This document shows, piece after piece, positions 26,797 to 34,888 of a stretch of 64,000 bases of DNA. The translations under genes were made by a program, and so were the position numbers. The stretch spans positions 62,001-126,000 of the forward strand of contig NZ_JAPQER010000005.1 in assembly GCF_026735135.1 (NCBI RefSeq), read 5' to 3'. Every line of letters starts with the position of its first letter. The stretch's first letter is position 1. Source of the DNA: Clostridium aestuarii (GTDB taxonomy: Bacteria > Bacillota > Clostridia > Clostridiales > Clostridiaceae). The notes beneath the pieces were generated by a model. That model did not search any database, was not told the DNA's origin, and was given only the letters and a program-made list of their open reading frames with translations.

Positions 26797-28080
26797 TTAA
26801 GTAGTTTGCGTATTTTTTAATAGTAATGTTGAAATTAAAGCGCCTATAACTGTAGGTATAATCCAAGCAAAGCCTTCACTTGCAAAAGGTAGTTTACTTA
26901 TTATATTTCCAACAAAAGTTATATCAATACCAGCAGCTGAAATTCCATCATATAAACTTATAACTAATGCACCAATAACAGCACCAATATAAGCAGTTTT
27001 TGGTATATAATCATCAAAAATATTCATTAAAATAAGTACAACGGCTAAAGGATATACTGCCACTAATAGAGGTACAGCAAGTATAACAATTTTTTCAACT
27101 CCTACATTTGCAAAAACTGCACTAAAAACAACAGTTGAAATTACAATAGAGGAATAACTTAGTTTGTTATTACTTAATTTGTTAAAAAAGTCTCCTACAG
27201 TTGCTGTAAGTCCTATTGAAGTAGTAAGACATGCAAGTGAAACAACTATTCCAAGAGCTATTTTACCAAAGTCACCTAATAAAGTATTTGTTATTGAGAT
27301 TAGTAAATCTGATTTGTTTTTGTCAACGGGAAAAATACTATTAGTTGAAGCTCCCAAATATATTAAACCACCATATACAAGAGCAAGACCTATGGCCGCT
27401 ATTATTCCAGCTTTTATAGTTAAGCTTATTTGTTCTTTTTGTTCTTTATATCCTTTGTTTATAACAGAGTTTAATATTACACTGGCAAATACTAAAGAAG
27501 CTAAAGCATCCATTGTTTGATAACCTTCAGTAAATCCTTTAGATAATGGAGATACAGAAATAGGATTAGTTGGTGCTCCAATAGGTGATATAATACCTTT
27601 AATTATTATAATAAATACCATTATCAGTAGTAGAGGAGTAAGTATTTTAGCTATTTTATCTACAATTTGAGAAGGTTTAATAACAAAATAAAGTGTAAGT
27701 CCAAAGAATATTATAGATGCAACTACAGGACTAATTCCAGGGAAAATAGGTTTTATACCTAATTCATAAGTTGTAGCACCTGTTCTTGGGATTGCAAGTA
27801 GAGGTCCTATAGCAAGTATTATTATAGTAGCAAAAATTTTACTAAAAATAGGTCCAACTTTGTTACCTACATCATAAATTGTACCCCCAGCTTTAGAAGC
27901 TGCAATTATACCTAGAAGTGGCATACCTATAGCGGTTATGAAAAAACCTACACCACAAATCACCCAATTTTTACCTGCGAAAAGTCCTAAAGATGGAGGG
28001 AAAATTAAATTCCCAGCCCCAAAAAACATAGCAAATAAAGCTACGCCTAATACTAAAATATCATTATTCCTTTTTTTCAT
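26797..28080 (-). CDS. brnQ: Branched-chain amino acid carrier BrnQ
   Basis: Sodium-coupled carrier for isoleucine, leucine and valine, LIVCS family, with about twelve hydrophobic segments. The first is the family signature LGVALFAMFFGAGNLIFPPS, followed by VGFFITAIGMPLLGIIA and GPLLAIPRTGATTYELG. Length 427 is typical. GGGAGG precedes the ATG. The 5' leader is a T-box riboswitch with a consensus promoter, so expression rises when the cognate tRNA (most likely an Ile, Leu or Val tRNA) is uncharged. A tRNA-Ile is encoded beside it but convergently. Confidence 0.95.
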   Translation of the reverse strand: MKKRNNDILVLGVALFAMFFGAGNLIFPPSLGLFAGKNWVICGVGFFITAIGMPLLGIIAASKAGGTIYDVGNKVGPIFSKIFATIIILAIGPLLAIPRTGATTYELGIKPIFPGISPVVASIIFFGLTLYFVIKPSQIVDKIAKILTPLLLIMVFIIIIKGIISPIGAPTNPISVSPLSKGFTEGYQTMDALASLVFASVILNSVINKGYKEQKEQISLTIKAGIIAAIGLALVYGGLIYLGASTNSIFPVDKNKSDLLISITNTLLGDFGKIALGIVVSLACLTTSIGLTATVGDFFNKLSNNKLSYSSIVISTVVFSAVFANVGVEKIVILAVPLLVAVYPLAVVLILMNIFDDYIPKTAYIGAVIGALVISLYDGISAAGIDITFVGNIISKLPFASEGFAWIIPTVIGALISTLLLKNTQTT

Positions 28081-28134
28081 TTTTTTAGCCTCCCTTTGTA
28101 TTATATTATGTTTTTTTTAGGTTTTTATAAATTA

Positions 28135-28457
28135 AATAAAAAAATCTTCCATCCCTAAGAATATATCTTCATATTCTTAGGGACGAAAGATTAACATTCG
28201 TGGTACCACCCTAATTCACAGTTGTAGTAACTGTCTTATTATTCAGGTCGGATGTAATTTAAAGTTTTAGACATTTAAAATAAATATTACAATCGAACCA
28301 TATCCGTATATCGGCGGCAACCGTCCGCATCTACTAAATTTATTAGAAAAATCTTTCGAATTGGCAGCTCTAGAGCTACTAGTATATATCCCTTTAACGC
28401 TAATTTTCACCAAATATTAGCTCGCTGTAGTTAAATAAAGATATTTTTCTCTCTGTC
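28135..28457 (-). ncRNA. T-box leader of brnQ
   Basis: Read on the minus strand, the leader holds the T-box sequence AGGGTGGTACCACG (28212-28199). This is followed by a terminator hairpin CGTCCCTAAGAATAT/ATATTCTTAGGGATG and seven T. Upstream, AGAAAAATATCTTT pairs with AAAGATTTTTCT to close Stem I, and GGTGAAAA is present in the distal part. A Stem III hairpin ACAGTT..AACTGT also fits. The specifier lies near CCAATTCGAAAGAT; an ATT (Ile) triplet can be read there, but I could not fold it firmly. Uncharged tRNA binding should favour the antiterminator. Confidence 0.93.
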
Positions 28458-28495
28458 ATAGCTTTGTATTTAAATTTTATAATAGGTTAGTCATC

Positions 28496-28524
28496 ATTAT
28501 AATAGTATTTTAATATATTGTCAA
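28496..28524 (-). promoter_or_regulatory. Consensus sigma-A promoter of the brnQ T-box transcript
   Basis: On the minus strand TTGACA (28524-28519), a 17-base spacer and TATAAT (28501-28496) match the consensus perfectly. The predicted start is near 28488, just before Stem I. Confidence 0.88.
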
Positions 28525-28564
28525 TATAATTTATAAAATTTTGCAATAAGTGAAAAAAATCTTT

Positions 28565-28750
28565 TTAAGAGCGCTTTTTTATTGTTTTTATATCCGATTC
28601 TTTGATGTAAATGCTTTTACTTGTATAGTTTTTGAAATATCTAATTTGTTTATATTTCACACCTTCATTTTCAAAGTCTTTTATATCTATTCTATCACTT
28701 TTTATTATTAAAGGATCTCTAGAACTTTTTAAATATATATCTACCTGCAT
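28565..28750 (-). CDS. Hypothetical 61-residue protein
   Basis: A small basic and acidic protein with no membrane segment, starting MQVDIYLKSSRDPLIIKSD. I do not recognise a family. AAGGAGG lies 6 bases before the ATG, which is the main reason to call it real. It lies between the brnQ promoter and the TSUP transporter, with weak A/T tracts after the stop. The plus-strand frame across the same region has no such site and is treated as its shadow. Confidence 0.6.
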   Translation of the reverse strand: MQVDIYLKSSRDPLIIKSDRIDIKDFENEGVKYKQIRYFKNYTSKSIYIKESDIKTIKKRS

Positions 28751-28828
28751 TTGTTATCCTCCTTACAATATATTGTATCAACATTTTATTATATATGAGT
28801 ATAAGCTAATTATTTCCTTTACTAGTTA

Positions 28829-29599
28829 CTATATAAAATTAGTTATTACCAATTTACCAGCAACTAATAATGACATTGTTATAAATATAGGTTTGATAAG
28901 TTTTGAACCCTTATTAATAGCAAGTGAAGTTCCTAATCTTGCTCCTAATATCATAAATATTATCATTGGAATGCCAAGAGCATAATAAATTTCACCATGT
29001 ATTGCAAAAAGAATTAGGGAAGCAATATTGCTTATGAAATTTAAAAATTTTGCATTGCCAGCTGCTTGAACAAAATCAAATCCAAAGATTTTTATAAGAC
29101 CAAAAATTAGAAATGATCCAGTTCCAGGTCCAAAAAAACCATCATAAAATCCTAAGGAAAATGCAAGAATGATTCCTAAACATACATTTAATTTAGTTGC
29201 TTTTTTAAACTTGTTTTCCATTCCTAGTGATTTAGAAAAGACACTGTATACACCTACTGACAAAACCAAAATTAATACTAAAGTTTGAAGAAAACTTTCA
29301 TCAACTTTTAAAACAGTGTTTACACCTAATACAGCACCTAAAAATGTAAAAGGAATCAGATATTTAAGTAAATTAAAGTTAACTTTTTTTGATTTAGCAA
29401 ACTTTAAAGAACTTGTAAATGAAGCTGTAGTGGAACAAAATTTATTTGTTCCAAGTGCTAAATGTGCAGGAACTCCTGCAGCAAGAAAAGCAGGTACGCT
29501 AATTATTCCACCGCCTCCAGCAATAGAATCTACAAAAGAAGCTAAAAATCCTGCTACGCATAGAAAAAACATTTTTGTAATCAGAGAAGTTGTTATCAT
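28829..29599 (-). CDS. TSUP (TauE/SafE) family anion permease
   Basis: Predicted inner-membrane exporter or importer of sulfur-containing or small organic anions. About eight hydrophobic segments; the two family repeats start with DSIAGGGGIISVPAFLAAGV and FYDGFFGPGTGSFLIF, and ALGTNKFCSTTASF is the usual link. The ATG at 29599 is preferred to the one at 29635, since GGCGGTGG lies upstream and the extra residues are not hydrophobic. Product 256 residues. It is a single gene, divergent from the HydG-like operon. The substrate is not inferable. Confidence 0.88.
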   Translation of the reverse strand: MITTSLITKMFFLCVAGFLASFVDSIAGGGGIISVPAFLAAGVPAHLALGTNKFCSTTASFTSSLKFAKSKKVNFNLLKYLIPFTFLGAVLGVNTVLKVDESFLQTLVLILVLSVGVYSVFSKSLGMENKFKKATKLNVCLGIILAFSLGFYDGFFGPGTGSFLIFGLIKIFGFDFVQAAGNAKFLNFISNIASLILFAIHGEIYYALGIPMIIFMILGARLGTSLAINKGSKLIKPIFITMSLLVAGKLVITNFI

Positions 29600-29917
29600 A
29601 TAAAGCCACCGCCTAATTAAAATAAATTCACACATATTTTACTACATTTCTTGAAATATTTATATAGTTTGTTAAATAAATTTTATAATGGTGGCATATT
29701 TAGTGCTTTTTACATATTACTATAGGCTTTTTAATATTCTCCAAATTATAAACATAATAAAAGTCTTTTGGGGTAGGTAGTTTTTTAGCATATTCTTTAA
29801 TTTTCTGATTTTAAAATCTTACATGTATTCAAATAAAAGCAATATAATGGATAACATATAAATAATATTATTTATTCAGTTTGATATAGTAGTTAACATG
29901 AAGTATTTCCATATTTA

Positions 29918-29926
29918 TGATATAAT
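29918..29926 (+). promoter_or_regulatory. Extended -10 promoter of the HydG-like/ABC operon
   Basis: TGATATAAT fits TGnTATAAT. It gives a start near 29933 and a leader of about 340 bases before the first gene. No good -35 is visible. Confidence 0.55.
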
Positions 29927-29944
29927 AATATTAAATTGTATATG

Positions 29945-30232
29945 AGTTCAAATTTTTTGAGGAAATCCTTAAGGAATTTGTTCATTAAAAAAATAATACC
30001 TTACATAAAAGAGAAATCTGATTTGCAGAGGGATTAGGTTATAAAGAGTTAAAAATTAATAATCAAGAATTAATGGTTGAGAGCTTTGTAGTGTTTAATT
30101 AATCTTGAAGTTAACCTTGCTTTGGGAAACTTTAACTAATTTTTACACCTATATATTTAAAACTATTGATTTCTAATTATTAATTGTATTTTATGTAAGC
30201 CTAACTTTCCATTTGAGGAAAGTTTTTTTATT
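29945..30232 (+). ncRNA. Structured leader with terminator, candidate riboswitch of unassigned class
   Basis: A 5' hairpin CAAATT..AATTTG is followed by a large domain closed by CTTACATAAAA (30000-30010) and TTTTATGTAAG (30189-30199), an exact 11-bp pairing 178 bases apart. Inside, CAAGAATTAA can pair with TTAATCTTG, and AGTTAA with TTAACT. The domain is followed at once by an intrinsic terminator, AACTTTCC-ATTTGA-GGAAAGTT plus seven T (30203-30229), 40 bases before the start codon. This promoter-sensor-terminator layout is that of a transcription-attenuating riboswitch. I do not recognise TPP, SAM, lysine, cobalamin, Mg or glycine consensus elements in it. Confidence 0.5.
30203..30230 (+). 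terminator. Attenuator-like terminator upstream of the HydG-like gene
   Basis: AACTTTCC and GGAAAGTT form an 8-bp stem with a 6-base loop and a seven-T tail. No gene ends nearby, so it acts on the leader transcript itself. Confidence 0.8.
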
Positions 30233-30271
30233 TTATAAAAAATAAATTTTGAGGAAGGATATGAGGAGATT

Positions 30272-31699
30272 ATGTTAGGTAAAATTAAAGAGGAGTATTT
30301 AGAAGGAAAAGATTTTATTGATGATGAAAAAATATGGAAACAGCTTAATAATTCTAAAAATCCTAATCCATCAGAAATAAGAAGAATTTTAAAAAAATCT
30401 GAAAAAAAAATTAGACTTGAACCTGAAGAAGTAGCAAAGCTTTTACAAGTAGAGGATGAAGAATTATTACAAGATATGTTTAAACTTGCTAGAAAAATAA
30501 AAGAAGATGTTTATGGCAAAAGAATAGTATTTTTTGCACCACTATATATAGGAAATAAATGTGAAAACAATTGCTTGTATTGTGGGTTTAGAAAAGATAA
30601 CAAATCTATTGTTAGAAAAACCTTAACTATGGATGAATTAAGAAAAGAAGTTGAAATAATAGAAAAAGCAGGACATAAAAGATCGATATTAGTATATGGA
30701 GAACATTCTGATTATGATGCTGATTTTATGGTTGAAACCATAAAAACTGTCTATGATGTGAAAAAAGATAAGGGAGAAATTAGAAGAGTAAATATTAATG
30801 CTGCTCCATTAGAGATTGAAGGATACAAGAAACTTCATGATGCGGGCATAGGAACTTTCCAAATTTTCCAAGAAACATATCATCATGAAACATATGCAAA
30901 ACTTCATCCAAAAGGAGATAGAAAAAGTAATTATAAGTGGAGAATCTATGGCTTGGATAGAGCAATGAAAGCAGGAATTGATGATGTTGGAATAGGAGCT
31001 TTATTTGGATTATATGATTGGAAATTTGAAGTAATGGGACTTTTATATCATACAATTCATTTAGAAGAAACTTTTGGTGGAGTAGGACCACATACTATTT
31101 CATTTCCAAGAATAGAGTCTGCTTTAGATACACCATTTACTCAAAACCCTAAATATAAGGTTTCTGATGAAAATTTTAAGAAAATAGTAGCTATAATAAG
31201 ACTAGCAGTACCATATACAGGTATGATTTTAACAGCTAGAGAAAGACCAGAAGTTAGAAAAGAAGTAATTCCATTAGGTGTTTCGCAGGTAGATGCTGGT
31301 TCAAGAATTGGTGTAGGCGGATATAAGGAATTTGAGAAAGGTTATGTACCTGAGAAAGAGCAGTTCCAATTAGGAGACATGAGATCTTTAGATGAAACTA
31401 TAAGAGATGTTTGTATAGAAGGCTGTATTCCTTCCTTTTGTACAGCAGGATATAGAACAGCACGAACTGGTAAAAAATTCATGGGGCTTTGTAAACCAGG
31501 ACTTGTTCATAACTATTGTATGCCTAATGCAATATTGACCTTTAAAGAATATTTATTAGATTATGCTTCACCAGAAACCAAAACAGCTGGGGAAGAATCA
31601 ATCAAAAAACATCTTGAGGATTTGGAGCCTGATAGAAAAAAATTAGTAGAAGAAAAGCTTAAGAGTATTGAACAAGGTAAGAGGGATATTTATGTGTAA
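30272..31699 (+). CDS. hydG: HydG-family radical SAM tyrosine lyase with altered auxiliary cluster motif
   Basis: Full-length (475 residues) member of the HydG family. The SAM cluster motif CENNCLYC (Cys 97, 101, 104) and conserved barrel stretches APLYIGNKC, IRRVNINAAP, GIGTFQIFQETYH, AMKAGIDDVGIGALFGLYDW and GVGPHTISFPRI are all intact. Canonical HydG ends with a CX2CX22C motif that holds the auxiliary [4Fe-4S]-Fe cluster used to build the Fe(CO)2(CN) synthon. Here it reads FCTAGYR...HNYC, so the middle cysteine is Gly 393 while Cys 390 and Cys 416 remain; extra cysteines sit at 381, 385 and 407. It overlaps the next gene and lies in an operon with an ABC importer, not with hydE or hydF. 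Tyrosine cleavage is likely; hydrogenase maturation is doubtful. Confidence 0.82.
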   Translation: MLGKIKEEYLEGKDFIDDEKIWKQLNNSKNPNPSEIRRILKKSEKKIRLEPEEVAKLLQVEDEELLQDMFKLARKIKEDVYGKRIVFFAPLYIGNKCENNCLYCGFRKDNKSIVRKTLTMDELRKEVEIIEKAGHKRSILVYGEHSDYDADFMVETIKTVYDVKKDKGEIRRVNINAAPLEIEGYKKLHDAGIGTFQIFQETYHHETYAKLHPKGDRKSNYKWRIYGLDRAMKAGIDDVGIGALFGLYDWKFEVMGLLYHTIHLEETFGGVGPHTISFPRIESALDTPFTQNPKYKVSDENFKKIVAIIRLAVPYTGMILTARERPEVRKEVIPLGVSQVDAGSRIGVGGYKEFEKGYVPEKEQFQLGDMRSLDETIRDVCIEGCIPSFCTAGYRTARTGKKFMGLCKPGLVHNYCMPNAILTFKEYLLDYASPETKTAGEESIKKHLEDLEPDRKKLVEEKLKSIEQGKRDIYV

Positions 31700-32036
31700 A
31701 AAACAGGAGTTTTATAGATTTATAGAAAATACATCAAAAAGAGCTATTGAAAATGAAAGTTTAAAAAGTGCTCTACAAATTGTATGTAATTCTATAGTAG
31801 ATTACTATCCTGGTACGCAGATATCTTTTGCAGAAAATATTGGAAAAAGAATATCTTATATATTAGGTGCTGGCAAAGAACTTTTTAAACCTTCTGAAAT
31901 AATAAGGATTAATGAGAGGTATGTTTTAGTAATGCAAAATTTTAATAATGTTTCTGACTATGAAAAAAATGCTATTGGAGCACTTTTTAAGAATATTGCA
32001 TCAATGGAGAAAGAAAATGAAGAAATTAAAAGGTAG
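31692..32036 (+). CDS. Hypothetical protein between the HydG-like enzyme and the ABC permease
   Basis: I do not recognise this 114-residue soluble protein. The start ATG at 31692 overlaps the upstream stop (ATGTGTAA) and follows AGAGGG, so translation is coupled; the frame from 31668 has no site. It has one long N-terminal helix (FYRFIENTSKRAIENESLKS), a central beta region and a charged helical tail. The next gene starts inside it at 32017. It has no signal peptide or metal motif beyond one Cys near the start. Tight coupling on both sides suggests a dedicated accessory of the operon. Confidence 0.7.
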   Translation: MCKKQEFYRFIENTSKRAIENESLKSALQIVCNSIVDYYPGTQISFAENIGKRISYILGAGKELFKPSEIIRINERYVLVMQNFNNVSDYEKNAIGALFKNIASMEKENEEIKR

Positions 32037-32799
32037 CATTGTACCTATTTTAATTTTGATACTATGGTGGAGTGGTTCTAAATTTAATATGTTTAATTCT
32101 TATATAATTCCAGCACCAGAAAGAGTGGTGCAAACTGCTTGGAATTTAATAAAAAAAGGATTGCTTATTAAGCACTTAGGTGTGAGCTTATATAGAGTTT
32201 TTATAGGATTTTGCATAACTTTTGTAATAGCATTTCCTCTTGCTATTATAGTTGGAATGAAGAAAAAAGTGTATGAATATTTAGAACCTATATTGGAATT
32301 TATAAGACATATTCCGCCTATTGCACTTATTCCTATGCTTATACTTTGGTTTGGAATAGGGGAAATATCAAAAATATCAGTTATAGTTTTGGCAACTTTT
32401 TTTCCTGTGTTTTTGAATACTTTAAACGGTGTTATGAATTGTGATGGAAAGCTTATTGAAGTAGGAAAAGTTTTTGATTTTAATAAGAAACAGGAATTTT
32501 TTAAAATAATTTTACCGCAGGCAATGCCTTCTATAATAGTTGGAATGCAACTAGGGCTTGGATATAGTTGGAGGTCTTTAGTAGCAGCGGAACTTATTGC
32601 AGCTTCTACAGGTATTGGGTATATGATAAATGATGCAGAACAATTATCAAGACCAGATATCATAATAGTTGGGATTTTCACAATAGGTATTGTAGGATGT
32701 TGTGTTGACTATATTTTTATTAAGATAACTAATATATTCATTCATATAGATAGAAGGAAGGCGAACTATGGCGGGAGTGAAAATAAGGAATTTATTTAA
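32017..32799 (+). CDS. ABC transporter permease (SsuC/TauC/ThiX type)
   Basis: Inner-membrane permease of an importer for nitrate/sulfonate/thiamine-precursor-like substrates. Six hydrophobic segments; the EAA loop for ATPase contact is around EVGKVFDFNKKQEFFKIILP. AELIAASTGIGYMINDAEQL is typical of the SsuC/ThiX group. The ATG at 32017 follows GGAGA, overlapping the previous stop by 20 bases. The longer frame from 31948 lies wholly in the upstream gene and is rejected. Product 260 residues. The following ATPase gene overlaps by 32 bases. Confidence 0.9.
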   Translation: MKKLKGSIVPILILILWWSGSKFNMFNSYIIPAPERVVQTAWNLIKKGLLIKHLGVSLYRVFIGFCITFVIAFPLAIIVGMKKKVYEYLEPILEFIRHIPPIALIPMLILWFGIGEISKISVIVLATFFPVFLNTLNGVMNCDGKLIEVGKVFDFNKKQEFFKIILPQAMPSIIVGMQLGLGYSWRSLVAAELIAASTGIGYMINDAEQLSRPDIIIVGIFTIGIVGCCVDYIFIKITNIFIHIDRRKANYGGSENKEFI

Positions 32800-33505
32800 A
32801 GTATTTAATATTGAATCAAGGCGAGTAAAGGCGTTATCTTCTGTTGATTTAGATATTGAGGATGGAAGTTTTGTAACCATAGTTGGTAAAAGTGGATGTG
32901 GTAAAACTACTTTGCTTAGAATTCTATGTGGACTAGAAGAAAAAACAGAGGGAGAAATAATTTTTGATGATTATGATAAGGAAAAATTAGATTCTCTGAA
33001 AGTTAGTATTGTTTTTCAAGAAGCAAGGCTTATGCCTTGGCTTACAGTAAAAGAAAATATGGCTTTTCCATTAATAAAGAATTTAAATAAGGATCAAATA
33101 GAAGAAAAGGTTAATGGATATCTAGAAATGCTAGGATTAACTAAATTTAAAAATGCATATCCGTCACAAATTTCTGGAGGAATGGCACAAAGAACTGCTT
33201 TAGGAAGAACACTGTGTTATAATCCAGATGTAATTCTTATGGATGAGCCATTAGGAGCTTTAGATGCTTTTAATAGACGAAAACTTCAAAATGAAATTAT
33301 AGATATTTTTCTTAAACATAAAAAGACTATAATTTTTGTTACTCATGATGTTGATGAAGCTGTTTATTTGGGGCAAAAAGTTGTTATGATGGATAAAGGT
33401 AAAGTAATAAAAGAAATTCCTGTAAAATTATCTTATCCTCGTGAAATAAGTTCAAGAGAAATCTTTAATATTAGAGAAGAAATTTTAAATTACTTGTTTA
33501 ATTAA
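32768..33505 (+). CDS. ABC transporter ATP-binding protein (SsuB/TauB/ThiZ type)
   Basis: Cytoplasmic ATPase of the same importer. Walker A GKSGCGKTT is at residues 39-47, the Q-loop is in VFQEARLMPWLTV, the signature motif is SGGMAQRTALGR, Walker B is VILMDEPLGALD, and the H-loop follows in FVTHDVDEAV. The signature SGGMAQR is the usual form in the nitrate/sulfonate/taurine family. Length 245 is normal. Its start overlaps the permease gene by 32 bases, and AAGGAAGGCG precedes the ATG. Confidence 0.95.
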   Translation: MAGVKIRNLFKVFNIESRRVKALSSVDLDIEDGSFVTIVGKSGCGKTTLLRILCGLEEKTEGEIIFDDYDKEKLDSLKVSIVFQEARLMPWLTVKENMAFPLIKNLNKDQIEEKVNGYLEMLGLTKFKNAYPSQISGGMAQRTALGRTLCYNPDVILMDEPLGALDAFNRRKLQNEIIDIFLKHKKTIIFVTHDVDEAVYLGQKVVMMDKGKVIKEIPVKLSYPREISSREIFNIREEILNYLFN

Positions 33506-33580
33506 GAAAATTAAATAAATCCACAAATACTTAGTTGCATGCAATTTATGTAATAAATAAAATAAATGGGGGAAATTAAA

Positions 33581-34564
33581 ATGAAAAAAATTATATCAAT
33601 TATAGTTTCAGTTTTGATGTGTGGAACTATTTTTATGGGATGTGGTTCTACTAAAACTAGTGGAACAGAAAAGGAGATATCTTCTTCAAAACAAAGTGTT
33701 AATGAAATAAATATTTCTTATGTGAAATTACCTTTAAATGTTCCTTCAATCATTGAAAAGAAGGAAAAGTTATTTGAAAAAGAGTTTGGGGAAGATGATA
33801 TAAAGATTACTTTTCCTGAAATTACTCAAGGTTCTAAAATGACTGAAGCACTAGCAGCAGGCTCTTTAGATTTTTGTAATGCATTAGGAGGAACATCAGC
33901 AATACTTGCGGCAGCAAATGGAGTAGATTTAAAGATTATAGGAATATACAGTAGAGCACCTAAAGCTTTTACAATAATGGCAAAAGATGCGTCTATAAAA
34001 ACTGTTGAAGATTTAAAAAGTAAGAAGATAGCAGGTCCAAAAGGAACTATACTTCATCAATTGCTTCTAGGAGCTGCTCAAAAAGGAAATTTTGAAGCAG
34101 AAGACATAGGGTTTATAAATATGGGAATACCAGAAGGTGTTTCGGCTATGATGTCTGAAAAGGTTGATGCAGCATTAGTTGCAGGACCAGCAGTTAGCAA
34201 AGCGTTAGCAAATGGTGCTCATATAATTACAACAGGAGAAGGAATATTAGATGCGACTATAGTGATAGCTGTAAGAGGAGAATTTTTAAGAAAATATCCT
34301 GAGTTAGTTAAAAATTATATGAAGGTTCATCATGAAAGTCTTAAATATATGAAAGAAAATCTAGAAGATACTTATAAGATAACAGCAGAAGAAACTAATA
34401 TTCCAATAGATGAAGTTAAAACAATGTATAAATGGTATGATTTTAATTCTCAAATTACAAAAAATGATATAAAAGAGTTGGAAAAGACACAAGAATTTTT
34501 AAAGCAAAACGATATGTTAACAAAAACTATTGATATAAAACAAATAATTGAAGAAGTAAAATAA
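33581..34564 (+). CDS. ABC substrate-binding lipoprotein (NMT1/SsuA/ThiY-like)
   Basis: Membrane-anchored substrate-binding protein of the importer. A lipoprotein signal (basic start, hydrophobic core and lipobox FMGC at about Cys 21) is followed by a two-lobed NMT1/SsuA-type domain: ISYVKLPLNVPSIIEKKEKL, ALAAGSLDFCNALGGTSAIL, and DLKSKKIAGPKGTILHQLL. This family binds alkylsulfonates, taurine, nitrate, thiamine pyrimidine precursors and other small anions. The ATG at 33581 follows GGGGG by 10 bases; the in-frame ATG at 33566 is part of that site. The ligand is unknown, but the HydG-like enzyme in the same operon suggests a substrate or product linked to tyrosine or C1-nitrogen chemistry. Confidence 0.9.
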   Translation: MKKIISIIVSVLMCGTIFMGCGSTKTSGTEKEISSSKQSVNEINISYVKLPLNVPSIIEKKEKLFEKEFGEDDIKITFPEITQGSKMTEALAAGSLDFCNALGGTSAILAAANGVDLKIIGIYSRAPKAFTIMAKDASIKTVEDLKSKKIAGPKGTILHQLLLGAAQKGNFEAEDIGFINMGIPEGVSAMMSEKVDAALVAGPAVSKALANGAHIITTGEGILDATIVIAVRGEFLRKYPELVKNYMKVHHESLKYMKENLEDTYKITAEETNIPIDEVKTMYKWYDFNSQITKNDIKELEKTQEFLKQNDMLTKTIDIKQIIEEVK

Positions 34565-34578
34565 AATGTAGAAACATT

Positions 34579-34615
34579 ATAGCTTATGATAATCAAGTAT
34601 CATAAGCTATTTTTA
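34579..34615 (+). terminator. Terminator of the HydG-like/ABC operon
   Basis: ATAGCTTATGATA and TATCATAAGCTAT form a 13-bp stem with a 6-base loop, followed by TTTTTAT. Confidence 0.88.
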
Positions 34616-34888
34616 TAAATATTTTAAATTGAATCTTATATAGTTACATGTAAGGTTTAGTGTGGACTGTTCAGAACATTTTTTATGATGAGAAAACTTT
34701 TATAAAGATATGGTTATATTTTATATAAAATGGTATTATTTATATGTAAAGGGTTAAATCAAGATTATAAACAAGGAAGAAGGAATAATCTTATGAAAAG
34801 TGTTATTAAAATAGGTAAAAATTAGATAGATTGATTAAAAAATAAATTATTCATAATATATAAAATCAACTTGAGAAGAGGTATGAAA
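34616..34888 (+). other. Non-coding stretch before lepB with a 10-codon ORF
   Basis: Apart from the terminator, the gap before lepB is AT-rich. GAAGGA precedes a tiny frame MKSVIKIGKN at 34793-34825, which might be a leader peptide or chance. I see no hairpin that would make it an attenuator. Confidence 0.25.

Noticed and set aside
28632..28985. Plus-strand 117-codon frame
   Set aside because: Overlaps two minus-strand genes with good ribosome binding sites and has none itself.
34793..34825. Ten-codon leader peptide as a confirmed gene
   Set aside because: It has a site and a start but no attenuator-type hairpin or codon bias to support regulation.
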